NCBI GenBank assembly: GCA_947502635.1
Contig: CANNAN010000003.1
Span: 124,001-188,000 of the forward strand
DNA: 64,000 nt
Source of the DNA: an uncultured Flavobacteriaceae bacterium
GTDB taxonomy: Bacteria > Bacteroidota > Bacteroidia > Flavobacteriales > Flavobacteriaceae
Direction: 5' to 3'
Within the stretch, counting starts at the first letter, position 1. Each line of letters opens with the position of its first letter. The notes below the pieces were generated by a model. The model ran no database searches and was not told where the DNA came from. It saw nothing but the letters and a program-made list of their open reading frames with translations. Shown here piece after piece: positions 34,598-43,758 of this stretch. The position numbers and the translations under genes are program-made.

Positions 34598-35941
34598 ATG
34601 AATAAACTAACTAAAAACATTTTAATAGCTTTTTTTATTGGTGCAGTGTTGTTTTTAATGGACAATGCTTTTACTGGAGGATTTCGTCACCGTAGTTTGA
34701 GTGAAGGTGTAGTTAGTTTTTTCATTTATCAGCTATATTCTTTAGTAATTAGTTTAGCTAACATGGCATTTTTTGATTATTTAGAAAAACGTCATTGGAA
34801 ACCAAAACAAAGAATAAAAAGAATTGTTGCAGGTTTTGTTGGGTCGGTTATTATTACACTTTTATGTATGTTTTTACTAAACATGTTCGTTAAAACTACT
34901 ATTGAAGGTAGGAGTTTAATGGAGTTTATTAGAAGCGAAAGATTTGGAAACTACCAATTTGCTTTATGGATTACGCTGTCGGCAGTATCTGTATTACATA
35001 TAGTTTATTTTTATAATAAGACTCAGCAAAATAGAATAAAAGAACAAAGAGTAATTGCAGGAACAGCAAGTGCTAAGTTTGATGCATTAAAAAACCAATT
35101 AGATCCTCATTTTTTATTTAATAGCTTAAATGTTTTAACAAGTTTAATTGAAGAAAACCCAGACCAAGCTCAAAAGTTTACCACGTCATTATCAAAAGTA
35201 TATCGCTATGTTTTAGAACAGAAAAATAAAGAGTTAGTTATTATAGATGAAGAACTTCAATTTGCGAAGACTTATATGTCTTTACTAAAAATGCGTTTTG
35301 AAGACAGTATTGTTTTCGATATGCCAGATGAAGCATCTAATCCAGAGAGTAAAGTTGTGCCGTTATCATTACAATTACTTTTAGAAAATGCTGTAAAGCA
35401 TAATATGGTAACATCCAGTAAACCGCTGCATATAAAGATTTATGAAGAGAGAGAGAATTTGATTGTCGAAAATAATTTGCAACCAAAACAAATAGTAAAG
35501 AAGAGTAGTGGTGTAGGTCTTAGTAATATAAAACAGCGCTACGACTTATTAACCAATAGAAAAGTAAAAATTAATAAAGAAGCAAATAGCTTTGTAGTAG
35601 CTATACCTATGCTTACAAAACAAATTATAGTTATGAGACCACAATCGCAACCTGAAATGGACGATAGTTATGTCCGTGCACGCAACCATGTAGAAGAACT
35701 TAAAGGATTTTATTATAGCCTAATATCGTATTGTTTAGTCATTCCGTTTTTAATATTTATAAACTACCGAACCTCATGGGGCTTTCAATGGTTTTGGTTT
35801 CCAATGTTTGGTTGGGGCATCGGTTTAGCTATTCAAGGTTTTCGAGTTTTTGTAAACGACGCTTCTTTTGGCAGAAACTGGGAAAAACGTAAAATTGAAA
35901 AGTTTATGCGAGAAGAAGAAAATAATAAACACTGGAATTAA
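34598..35941 (+). CDS. LytS-type sensor histidine kinase fused to a 2TM domain
   Basis: Four N-terminal membrane helices (about residues 8-24, 40-60, 78-98 and 120-140) are followed by a His_kinase core with LDPHFLFNSLNVLTSLIEEN (phospho-acceptor H171) and an HATPase region from LLLENAVKHN (about 262) to GVGLSNIKQRYDLL. Unusually, residues about 352-447 add a 2TM domain (YVRARNHVEELKGFYYSLIS, GFQWFWFPMFGWGIGL), the same domain as the two small proteins that follow. It should phosphorylate the LytTR regulator at 36726. Confidence 0.93.
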   Translation: MNKLTKNILIAFFIGAVLFLMDNAFTGGFRHRSLSEGVVSFFIYQLYSLVISLANMAFFDYLEKRHWKPKQRIKRIVAGFVGSVIITLLCMFLLNMFVKTTIEGRSLMEFIRSERFGNYQFALWITLSAVSVLHIVYFYNKTQQNRIKEQRVIAGTASAKFDALKNQLDPHFLFNSLNVLTSLIEENPDQAQKFTTSLSKVYRYVLEQKNKELVIIDEELQFAKTYMSLLKMRFEDSIVFDMPDEASNPESKVVPLSLQLLLENAVKHNMVTSSKPLHIKIYEERENLIVENNLQPKQIVKKSSGVGLSNIKQRYDLLTNRKVKINKEANSFVVAIPMLTKQIIVMRPQSQPEMDDSYVRARNHVEELKGFYYSLISYCLVIPFLIFINYRTSWGFQWFWFPMFGWGIGLAIQGFRVFVNDASFGRNWEKRKIEKFMREEENNKHWN

Positions 35942-35956
35942 ATAAAATAAGAAATC

Positions 35957-36265
35957 ATGCAAAAAATACCAGATTCAGAAATAGATAGTAAATATTTAAG
36001 AGCACGAAAAAAAGTAGAAGATATTAAAGGATTTTATTCTAATTTAATAGCTTATTGTTTAGTAATACCCTTTTTAGCTTTTGTAAATTATAAGACTTTT
36101 TGGGGTTTTCAATGGTTTTGGTTTCCAATGGCAGGATGGGGTATTGGTTTAGGCTTCCATGCTTATCATGTATTTGTTAGCAAAGGCATTTTAGGTCGTG
36201 AATGGGAAGAAAGAAAAATACAAGAGTTTATGGAAGAAGAAGAGGAAAAGATGCGCTGGGGTTAA
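35957..36265 (+). CDS. 2TM domain-containing protein
   Basis: This 102 aa protein consists of one 2TM domain: KYLRARKKVEDIKGFYSNLI, two membrane helices (residues about 30-50 and 58-75) around GFQWFWFPMAGWGIGLGFHA, and the tail GREWEERKIQEFMEEEEEKM. It is nearly the same as the C-terminus of the preceding kinase. It may interact with the kinase in the membrane; the function is unknown. Confidence 0.88.
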   Translation: MQKIPDSEIDSKYLRARKKVEDIKGFYSNLIAYCLVIPFLAFVNYKTFWGFQWFWFPMAGWGIGLGFHAYHVFVSKGILGREWEERKIQEFMEEEEEKMRWG

Positions 36266-36276
36266 ATTGAATAAAC

Positions 36277-36606
36277 ATGAAAAATAGAGATTATAATTAT
36301 TTGTCTGAAGAGTATAAGCGAGAAGAAGCTTATTTAAGAGCTCAAAAACGACTAAAAGAAATAAAAGGTTTTTATTGGCATGCGTTCTGGTATGTATTGA
36401 TAAACGTATTTATTTTTGTAATGATAGTTGTTAATTCCGATGATAATATATGGCATTTCGGAACATTTTCTACACCACTTTTTTGGGGTATTGGCTTGGG
36501 GTTTCATGCTTTGAGTATCTTTGGGAAAAACTTATTTTTTAGTAAAAAATGGGAAGCACGCAAGATTAATGAGTTTTTAGATAAAGAGAAACAACGCTGG
36601 GAGTAA
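36277..36606 (+). CDS. 2TM domain-containing protein
   Basis: This is the third 2TM domain of the operon (109 aa): AYLRAQKRLKEIKGFYWHAF, two membrane helices, FWGIGLGFHALSIFGKNLFF and the tail KKWEARKINEFLDKEKQRWE. It is more diverged than the first two. It starts 11 bp after the preceding gene. Confidence 0.87.
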   Translation: MKNRDYNYLSEEYKREEAYLRAQKRLKEIKGFYWHAFWYVLINVFIFVMIVVNSDDNIWHFGTFSTPLFWGIGLGFHALSIFGKNLFFSKKWEARKINEFLDKEKQRWE

Positions 36607-36725
36607 GGAAGGTGTTTTTACTTTTTATTCTGTCATTTCTGTGAATAGTAGGAATATAAAATAAAAGGAATTAAGATGAAAATCTCCAATAACTAAAGCA
36701 ACAAAAAAATAAATTTATAAAAAGA

Positions 36726-37481
36726 ATGAGTGTAATCATTATTGAAGACGAGAAACCATCTGCAAGACGTTTACAGCGTATGTTGAAGATATTAAATATT
36801 GAGGCTCAAACGATGTTACATTCTGTTGAAGAATCAATACAATGGTTTCAAGATAATACACATCCTGATTTAATTTTTCTTGACATCCAGTTAAGTGATG
36901 GTTTGTCATTCGAAATTTTCGAGTCTATAGAAATTAAAAGTGCCGTTATTTTTACTACAGCTTATGATGAGTATGCATTACAAGCTTTTAAGTTAAATAG
37001 CATAGATTATTTGTTAAAGCCTATTGATGAAGATGATTTAGCAATAGCATTAAAAAAGTATCAAGAGCGTTCACCACAAAAACAAGCAGTGACTTTAGAC
37101 TTTAATGATATTAAAAAGCTTTTAATAAATCCTATAGACCGGGAGTATAAAAAACGTTTTTCGGTAAAAGTCGGGCAACATTTAAAACTTATTAATATTG
37201 ATGATATTGAGTGTTTTTACAGTGAGAATAAAGGTACTTACTTATATACTACTGAAGGTCGAAATTACCTTTTAGACACAACGTTGGAGCATTTGGAAGA
37301 AGAATTAGAGCCACAAACTTTTTTTCGTATTAATCGAAAATTCTTTGTGAACATTAATGCCATTAAAGATATGGTAAGTTATACCAATTCGCGCTTACAA
37401 ATAAAACTGAATACCTATCATGAACAAGACGTTATAGTAGCTCGTGAGCGGGTTAAAGATTTTAGAACTTGGCTGGAATAG
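36726..37481 (+). CDS. LytTR-type response regulator
   Basis: A receiver domain (SVIIIEDEKPSARRLQRML, phospho-acceptor D53 in LIFLDIQLSDG, then TTAYDEYALQAFKLNSIDYL and LKPIDEDD) is followed by a LytTR DNA-binding domain (residues about 145-250: FSVKVGQHLKLINIDDIECF, TYLYTTEGRNYLLDTTLEHL, FFRINRKFFVNI). It pairs with the LytS-type kinase of the same operon. The ACAGTTCGGT motifs at 21497 and 33891 are candidate targets. Confidence 0.93.
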   Translation: MSVIIIEDEKPSARRLQRMLKILNIEAQTMLHSVEESIQWFQDNTHPDLIFLDIQLSDGLSFEIFESIEIKSAVIFTTAYDEYALQAFKLNSIDYLLKPIDEDDLAIALKKYQERSPQKQAVTLDFNDIKKLLINPIDREYKKRFSVKVGQHLKLINIDDIECFYSENKGTYLYTTEGRNYLLDTTLEHLEEELEPQTFFRINRKFFVNINAIKDMVSYTNSRLQIKLNTYHEQDVIVARERVKDFRTWLE

Positions 37482-37494
37482 TTAAGGTAATTTA

Positions 37495-39183
37495 TTACTT
37501 TACTAAAAGTTTGTGAGTCTCTTTATCTAAAGTTATAAAATAATACCCTTTTTCTAAGTGCTTAATAGAAATGACATTTCCTTCAATGTTTCCTTGACGA
37601 ATTAGTTTTCCTGAAACATCAAACAATTTGTACTCTTTATTAACTAAATAATTCAAGTTAGCAATATATATATCATCTTTTATAGGGTTAGGATAAAGGA
37701 ATACGTCTTTATTATCTGAATTATTTTCATTGATCGATAAGAAATTTCCAAAGTAGGTATCTAAATATGTTAACCTGTTTTCAAGCCAATTTAGCATATA
37801 AGATAAATCTTGTTGACTAAACGAATAATTTGGATATACTAAAGATTCTCTTTCGTAAATTTTATTATTTAAAAGAAATTCATATTGGGTTTGAATGGTT
37901 TCAATTAGAGCCGTGTGATCAAAAATAGTCCCTCTGTATTCAAACCATTTGTTCGAAATACTTGTGGAAGAGTTATTAGGATTTAACGCTATAACTCTAT
38001 TAATAAATCCATTGCCTAATATATCATTTGAGATATTTTGATTGTTACCGTTCCATATGGTTCCAAAACAACCATCTAAATCCCAAGGAACATAAAAGTA
38101 AGGTGCATCAGATTGATATTTAGCGAAGTAAACATTTTTTCCTGTATTATCCGTTGCTCTTAATAAGTTGAGAAATATGAAGTAATCAGAATAATTATCA
38201 AAATCAAATTTATCCCAGATATTATCAATAAACTGGGTGTTAGAGGAATTCATTACAAAATCTGTAAACTGATATAAATTATCCCAATCAGTTATATCAT
38301 CATCTTTAGGATATTTCATTTCATAACCACTCCAAACTCTGTTGTTATTATCATAAGAAGGCAAGCTCGTAAAGGTCGAAGCTCCCCATGATACACCTTT
38401 GTATAACTCTCCTCTTATCTCTCCTTTAAAACTTTTAAGCTTTAATTGTTTTTTATCAACTTGTTCAGAAAGATTATAAATACCATTATAATGACCGTTT
38501 AAAAAAAGTTCAGCATATTCGACATCTGCACCAGACTTAGCCTTAGATTCATCTTCTTGATAATTTGGGGTATGTATATCAAGCCATAGCTTATTTGCAA
38601 TATAACTTCTTAACCTCAAAGGTTCATTATATAGAGCATCTAGAATCCAATCATCATCAGACCTTAAGTTCCCAAATTGTACATTATGGGTATCTTCACC
38701 ATTATCATCTTCCCAAAATTCTAAATCGTAAGTCTTTTTAGGGAAACTTTGTGAAAAACCACCTCTTAACTCGATTCCTATTTTCGATATTAAAACCTGT
38801 TCACTGTCAGCATATACAAAGTTTGCAAGTGTTTTTGGTTCGTCTAAAATGGTGTTAGGGCTTTCAATTGAAATAATGGGTAGTTGTGTAAAATATAGTG
38901 TGTATTGATTAGTGGTATTTGTTTCGGTAATTAAATAAGAATCAGAGTACTCCAGGGCTGTAGGCATTGCATCGAAATTATAATCTTTTTGATTTAAGGA
39001 TATAACTACTTCACTAAAACCAGTAATGTTATTATAAGTCTCAATGTTTTCAATATGAGAAACTATTAAGGAATTAGTTTCATCTATTTTAAAATGATTT
39101 TCGGGAATATCAATGGTTAATGATTGTGATAAGCATACTATTGAATTTAATATTATTGGGAGTGTTAAAAAGAAATTTTTCAT
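37495..39183 (-). CDS. CotH kinase family protein with T9SS type A sorting domain
   Basis: A signal peptide (FFLTLPIILNSIVCLSQS) leads to a CotH-like domain: GNLRSDDDWILDALYNEPLR, LFLNGHYNGIYNLSEQVDKK and FYVPWDLDGCFGTIW. CotH proteins are atypical kinases that phosphorylate extracellular proteins. The C-terminus from about residue 490 is a T9SS sorting domain (LYPNPIKDDIYIANL, YKLFDVSGKLIRQGNIEG, LEKGYYFITL), so the protein should be exported across the outer membrane. The substrate is unknown. Confidence 0.92.
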   Translation of the reverse strand: MKNFFLTLPIILNSIVCLSQSLTIDIPENHFKIDETNSLIVSHIENIETYNNITGFSEVVISLNQKDYNFDAMPTALEYSDSYLITETNTTNQYTLYFTQLPIISIESPNTILDEPKTLANFVYADSEQVLISKIGIELRGGFSQSFPKKTYDLEFWEDDNGEDTHNVQFGNLRSDDDWILDALYNEPLRLRSYIANKLWLDIHTPNYQEDESKAKSGADVEYAELFLNGHYNGIYNLSEQVDKKQLKLKSFKGEIRGELYKGVSWGASTFTSLPSYDNNNRVWSGYEMKYPKDDDITDWDNLYQFTDFVMNSSNTQFIDNIWDKFDFDNYSDYFIFLNLLRATDNTGKNVYFAKYQSDAPYFYVPWDLDGCFGTIWNGNNQNISNDILGNGFINRVIALNPNNSSTSISNKWFEYRGTIFDHTALIETIQTQYEFLLNNKIYERESLVYPNYSFSQQDLSYMLNWLENRLTYLDTYFGNFLSINENNSDNKDVFLYPNPIKDDIYIANLNYLVNKEYKLFDVSGKLIRQGNIEGNVISIKHLEKGYYFITLDKETHKLLVK

Positions 39184-39354
39184 TTTATAATGTTTTACAA
39201 CAGTTTTACTTTGTAGTTGCCTATATTAATACATAACTAGATTTTCTATGGAGATTTTTAACAAAGTAGAAACAAGTAATTGCTTAATAAATTATTGTAT
39301 TTGTTGTCCAAGTTACATAAAACAAGCAAAATAGAGAAGAGATTTTACATTTTG

Positions 39355-39786
39355 TTACAATGTTTCCACAAGCTGTTTTATTTTCAAAAGAACTTCACTC
39401 CAAAAGTCATCCGAACGATTCTTTTGCTTTTCGGTAGGTATATTGTCTTTAGTAATGGATAATTGTATTATTTCACCTTTTTTATTTAGGCCGAAAGTCC
39501 AAATTCTATAATTTTTCGGTTCATCAGGTAGCCATCAAAAGGGCTCCAATGAGAGTCTTGAAGTTGATTATTAGCTTCTACGTTTAGAAACATTCCTTTT
39601 TCTTCATATTCCTTTCCGTTGAATTCACCTGAAAATGCAATTGGGTTTCCTACTTTCCTATCTGTTACCATATCTGCTCCGAAAAAATATTCTTTAGCTA
39701 TTTCAGGTTTTACTAATGCTTCCTAGATTTTAGCGAGTGAAGTATTAATGTCTATTGATGATTTTGAGATCCATTCCCTAGTTCAT
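39355..39786 (-). pseudogene. Broken SRPBCC/AHSA1-family gene
   Basis: Reading the minus strand gives WISKSSIDINTSLAKI, an in-frame TAG where Trp is expected (KIWEAL), then EALVKPEIAKEYFFGADMVT and GNPIAFSGEFNGKEYEEKGM, then a frameshift near THWSP and a good C-terminus LPDEPKNYRIWTFGLNKKGE ending IKQLVETL. The beginning is also disrupted by a TAG next to the ATG. Together these sketch a START-like Activator of Hsp90 ATPase-type protein of about 145 aa that is no longer made. It accounts for most of the gap 39184-39888. Confidence 0.8.
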
Positions 39787-39888
39787 TTTATATTACATAG
39801 CATATATAATTAGAATATAATCCCAATTATATACGCTTAAATATATAAAACTATTTGATGTTTTAGAAGAGATTTAATAGAATAGAAA

Positions 39889-40881
39889 CTATTTTTTAGC
39901 AAGTCGTCTCATGGCAACCCATTGTTTTAACATATCTCTTGCATCTTGTGCTGGATACCCTAAAACAGTTTCTCCAGCTTTCACATTGTTCATAACACCA
40001 GAACCAGCACCTACAGTAGCACCAGATTCTATAGTTGTGTGATCTTTAATTGAAGCACTGCCTCCAATAATAACACCATCGCCTAAAGTTACCGAACCTG
40101 CTAGACCGCTATGTCCAGCCATGATACAAGAACGTCCCATAATACTATTATGCGCAATTTGCACTAAATTGTCTATTTTACAGCCATCACCGACTATAGT
40201 TGAACTAAATTTGGCACGGTCTACACATGAATTAGCACCAATTTCAACATAATGACCAATAATAACATTACCAATTTGTGGTATTTTAACAAGTCCGCGT
40301 CCATCGTCACTTGGACGATATCCAAACCCATCTGCACCAATACTTACGTTGGTATGAAAAATACAATGGCTTCCAATAATACAGCGTTCTCGAATAACCG
40401 TTCCAGACCAAACAATGGTGTTGTTACCAATTATTGTTTCATCAAAAATACAGACATTAGCATATAAAATAACGCCGTTACCAAGTTCTACATTTTTACC
40501 TACATAGCAATTGGCACCAATTTTACAGCCTTCTCCAATTTTAGCAGTTTTATGAATAACAGCTGTGGGATGAATGTCATTTTCGAATTCTGGTGCTGGT
40601 GGATTATAGAGCTCTAAGATTTTAGCCATAGCTAAATCAGCGTTTTTAACTTTAATTACTGCGCGGTTCTCTCCAGGTTCTACATTTAAGTTATCATTTA
40701 CTATAGCTGCACAGGCTTTTGAGTCTGCCCAATATTTGACATATTTTGTACTTCCTATAAAAGTTATGTGATTGATACTCGCTTTTTGTAATTCTTCTGG
40801 ACCATCAATCGATTGCATGGTATTTCCTATTAATTCACCTTTTAAAATATCATTAATTTCATTTATAGTGTACGATGTCAT
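39889..40881 (-). CDS. lpxD: UDP-3-O-acylglucosamine N-acyltransferase
   Basis: LpxD adds the N-linked 3-hydroxyacyl chain in lipid A synthesis. It shows an N-terminal uridine-binding domain (INEINDILKGELIGNTMQSI), a left-handed beta-helix of hexapeptide repeats (HKTAKIGEGCKIGANCYVGK) and the catalytic His region NLVQIAHNSIMGRSCIMAGH. The length (330 aa) is typical. It stands alone rather than in an lpxC/fabZ/lpxA cluster, so it could be a second copy of the gene. Confidence 0.92.
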   Translation of the reverse strand: MTSYTINEINDILKGELIGNTMQSIDGPEELQKASINHITFIGSTKYVKYWADSKACAAIVNDNLNVEPGENRAVIKVKNADLAMAKILELYNPPAPEFENDIHPTAVIHKTAKIGEGCKIGANCYVGKNVELGNGVILYANVCIFDETIIGNNTIVWSGTVIRERCIIGSHCIFHTNVSIGADGFGYRPSDDGRGLVKIPQIGNVIIGHYVEIGANSCVDRAKFSSTIVGDGCKIDNLVQIAHNSIMGRSCIMAGHSGLAGSVTLGDGVIIGGSASIKDHTTIESGATVGAGSGVMNNVKAGETVLGYPAQDARDMLKQWVAMRRLAKK

Positions 40882-40978
40882 ATGTGTTTTTTTGGTTAGA
40901 GGTTAGTAAGTGTTTGTAAATCTAACGGAAATAAAATGGAATCCAACTTTTTTTGGAATCTTATGCTTGTATAAATCC

Positions 40979-41026
40979 AAACATCCGATAAAAAGTAATA
41001 TTTGTATTATTTTTTATCGGATGTTT
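40979..41026. terminator. Long perfect hairpin upstream of lpxD
   Basis: AAACATCCGATAAAAA and TTTTTATCGGATGTTT are perfect 16 bp arms, extended inward by TAATA/TATTA to about 22 pairs with one mismatch and a TTTG loop. It lies 98 bp upstream of the lpxD start and may isolate lpxD from upstream transcription, or be a mobile hairpin element. Confidence 0.6.
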
Positions 41027-41112
41027 CGTTAAGAATGATGAATTCTAGTTATCTCTCATCTAAAATGGCATCCATACTCAAAATATTTTTTTCATGAGAT
41101 TTAAAGCAAAAG

Positions 41113-41241
41113 ATGTCGCAGAAACTGATTATACAGAATAATCAAAAACCTCCTTCAAATCTTATTGAAAAACACATGGCTAAGGAGGCAAAAAAATGTA
41201 ACATCCGAAAACGATCTGCTATAGCAGAAAGTCTATGTTAA
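41113..41241 (+). CDS. Possible small ORF (42 aa)
   Basis: ATG at 41113 opens a 42-codon frame (MSQKLIIQNNQKPPSNLIEK, then HMAKEAKKCNIRKRSAIAES, LC). The composition is protein-like and basic, but I recognise no family and see no ribosome-binding signal. It may be a remnant of a longer gene or chance. Confidence 0.2.
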   Translation: MSQKLIIQNNQKPPSNLIEKHMAKEAKKCNIRKRSAIAESLC

Positions 41242-41284
41242 TTGCTAATCTTAAAAATAGTTTGATGTTATTTTAATTCATAGC

Positions 41285-41737
41285 TTAAAGTTCTACTTTA
41301 TAGTTTCCAGGAGTGAATTGAAATACTTTCATAAGCCTGTTCCATGTATTTATTTGTGTTATTGCCAATGTTAAATAACAGATTTCCTCTTTATTAAAAT
41401 GATCTAATAAAGGGAGATAATTTTCTTCGGGTATCGGTGTGCTACTTATTTGTGTAACGGCCTCTGCAAACTTTAAAGCAATTCTTTCCTTATTCGAAAA
41501 ATAAGGAGTTTCTTCCCAGACGCATAGTGAAGACAAACGTAATTCTGTTTCGCCTGTATGTTTTAATTCTTTATAATGCATATCCACACAATAAGCACAT
41601 CCGTTTTTTTGGGAAACTCTAAGCTTTATAAGTTCTAAGAGTTTTGGGTTTAGTGGTGAATTGGTTAATGAGTCTTCTATAGTTCTCAGGTTTTCAAACA
41701 TTCCTTCAGGAATATCGGTATAAGAAATTCGTTCCAT
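41285..41737 (-). CDS. Carboxymuconolactone decarboxylase (AhpD-like) family protein
   Basis: The CMD domain shows the redox motif CAYCVDMHYKEL (CxxC followed by His, about residue 50) of the AhpD-like peroxidase core, and ERIALKFAEAVTQISSTPIP. Such proteins reduce peroxides or act as thiol oxidoreductases. It lies 82 bp downstream of the Crp/Fnr gene, which may control it; this pairing is frequent in Flavobacteriaceae. Confidence 0.9.
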   Translation of the reverse strand: MERISYTDIPEGMFENLRTIEDSLTNSPLNPKLLELIKLRVSQKNGCAYCVDMHYKELKHTGETELRLSSLCVWEETPYFSNKERIALKFAEAVTQISSTPIPEENYLPLLDHFNKEEICYLTLAITQINTWNRLMKVFQFTPGNYKVEL

Positions 41738-41819
41738 AATATCGTATTGTTTTTTTATTATGAAACAAAATTAGGATAGAGAAAACGGATAAAAATTAAG
41801 ATGTCTTAAGAAATTATAA

Positions 41820-42389
41820 TTATTTGTTTTTTCTAAGCTCACTTAAATATTCGGGTGTAATATCAAGGTAAGAAGCTATCATATACTGAGGTACCCGTTG
41901 TGAAAATGCCTTAAGTTCATCTATAAATCCCAGATAGCGCTCTTTACTAGTCATTTTACTATAATGTTCATTTTTTCGCTCAATAGCAATAAACATTTTT
42001 TCGATAATAATCCTAAACGCTCGCTCTAGTTTTGGAATAGCAGCATAAGCTTTTTCCAGATTAACTTTACTAATAGTGAGTATGGTTGTTTCTTCTAAAG
42101 CCTGAACATATACAAGAGAAGGCTCTTCGTTTACAAAACTTTGCATATTAGTCATCCACCAATTTTCTATGCCAAAATGAATGATACTTTCATGACCTTT
42201 ATCGTCAATCTTAAAAATACGGATGAGTCCTTTTATAATAAAGAATTTAACTTTGCAAACCTCGCCTTCTTTTAAAAGAAACTCTTTTTTTTGAAATGTT
42301 TGTACCGTTAGGTAACTATAAAATAGATTTATCTCTTCTTCAGAAAATGATACATAACGATTTAAGTATGTATGAAGTTGTTTTTTCAT
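41820..42389 (-). CDS. Crp/Fnr family transcriptional regulator
   Basis: A cyclic-nucleotide-binding-like domain (LKEGEVCKVKFFIIKGLIRI, ESIIHFGIENWWMTNMQSFV) is followed by a helix-turn-helix with VPQYMIASYLDITPEYLSEL. No Cys cluster of the FNR type is seen, so oxygen sensing by an Fe-S cluster is unlikely. It starts 2 bp after the LETM1-like gene and precedes the AhpD-like gene. Confidence 0.9.
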   Translation of the reverse strand: MKKQLHTYLNRYVSFSEEEINLFYSYLTVQTFQKKEFLLKEGEVCKVKFFIIKGLIRIFKIDDKGHESIIHFGIENWWMTNMQSFVNEEPSLVYVQALEETTILTISKVNLEKAYAAIPKLERAFRIIIEKMFIAIERKNEHYSKMTSKERYLGFIDELKAFSQRVPQYMIASYLDITPEYLSELRKNK

Positions 42390-42391
42390 AA

Positions 42392-43564
42392 TTAGTCATC
42401 AATCCGATTATCATCAAAAGCAGAAGGCAGCAATTTTGGAATAAATTTAACAACCAAAGGTAGTAATAATGCGCCTCCAGGAAGTAAGAATATAGCAAGA
42501 CTTGGTATGGATTTAAAAATATCCAACAACTGTTCTTGTACTTTTTTTTGTTCGTCGCTATTTAAGTCCCGAACTGTAGATTGCGATAATAAAATCATGA
42601 GCTCTTTACTGTCTTTAAGTTCTTGATACAGGCGCTTGCTATTTCTTGTAATTAATTTATTCACCATTTTACTGGAGTTGTCATAAAAACTCTGTACAAT
42701 ATTTTTAGAACTTAAAAGTGCTATATTATTTTCATTGTTTAAGTAAAAATGATTTACGGTATCAATCGAATGCTTAATACGTGATGTATTAATATTTAAA
42801 TCGGTACCTAATTGAATTAAAAATTGTTGCTCATTATCATCAATAACTCTATCACCCCAAGTTGCCATACAAGCTAAGTCCAAAACATAGTATGCCTCTT
42901 GTTTGGTCTTTATAATTTCAATAGCTTTTTTATAGTTTACATGAATATTGTCTTTAAATCGTAGCGAAGATTCAAAGAGTTTTATTAAACTTTCATCATA
43001 TTGATTTTTTGTGGTTTTAGAATTTAAAACATCTAAAGAAATAGTTTCTATAGCAGCTTCTAAGTTTTTTATATAATCAATCGAAATGGTATTGTTTTTT
43101 AAAAACTCCTGATAAGCGAGTGCATCAATAAAAAGTAAAGCATTTATAATAAAATAATTGAAGTTTTTTGTAAGTACATTGGCATCTATTTGTATACGCT
43201 TATGTATTATTTTTTCAAGTTGTTCACTAGATTTTTTTCCACCTAATAACTCTTGGAAGAATGATACCTTAAGTTCATTTATATCTGTATAAAAGTTAAT
43301 AACACTATCAATAAAAGATATATTAGAATTAGATTTGTTATGGGTATATAATAAGGTTAAAAATAGGTTTGTTTTACAAAGTTCTTCTTCAGTAAGGTCT
43401 TTTTTATCAATAATACCTCCAACAATATCCAAATTGCTTCCATATATAAAGCCACAATTTCTTAGAGCATTATAAAATACTTCTTCATTAAAATTAAAGA
43501 TAGCATCTTTTTTTTCAATCTCCTTTAGTAGCTTTTTTATCCAACCTTGTGCAGACGGATTCAT
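42392..43564 (-). CDS. LETM1-like protein with TerB-like middle region
   Basis: The opening MNPSAQGWIKKLLKEIEKKD and the C-terminal segment (residues about 350-390, FKSIPSLAIFLLPGGALLLP and KFIPKLLPSAF) match the LETM1 pattern of a membrane stretch followed by KLxPxxLPSxF. The middle (ACMATWGDRVIDDNEQQFLI) resembles TerB-like domains. Related flavobacterial proteins are annotated as LETM1-related biofilm-associated proteins. The function is unknown. It is the first gene of the run with the Crp/Fnr regulator. Confidence 0.75.
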   Translation of the reverse strand: MNPSAQGWIKKLLKEIEKKDAIFNFNEEVFYNALRNCGFIYGSNLDIVGGIIDKKDLTEEELCKTNLFLTLLYTHNKSNSNISFIDSVINFYTDINELKVSFFQELLGGKKSSEQLEKIIHKRIQIDANVLTKNFNYFIINALLFIDALAYQEFLKNNTISIDYIKNLEAAIETISLDVLNSKTTKNQYDESLIKLFESSLRFKDNIHVNYKKAIEIIKTKQEAYYVLDLACMATWGDRVIDDNEQQFLIQLGTDLNINTSRIKHSIDTVNHFYLNNENNIALLSSKNIVQSFYDNSSKMVNKLITRNSKRLYQELKDSKELMILLSQSTVRDLNSDEQKKVQEQLLDIFKSIPSLAIFLLPGGALLLPLVVKFIPKLLPSAFDDNRIDD

Positions 43565-43758
43565 AGTATCATTTTTATATTCAACTCATGTTCGGTTAAA
43601 AATAATAAGTCAAAATGAGTTCATGGTGTAAATGTAATGCTTTAGTCATTTAATTTACAACTTTTCATTTTAACATAGTTTTAACAGAACCGCTATTTTC
43701 TTTTTTTCGTAGGTATGGCTGAGAGTAAAAATAATTAATAATAAAAAATCTCAAAAAC

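Noticed and set aside
39280-39462. Plus-strand 60 aa frame
   Set aside because: It overlaps the SRPBCC pseudogene in antisense and shows no family.
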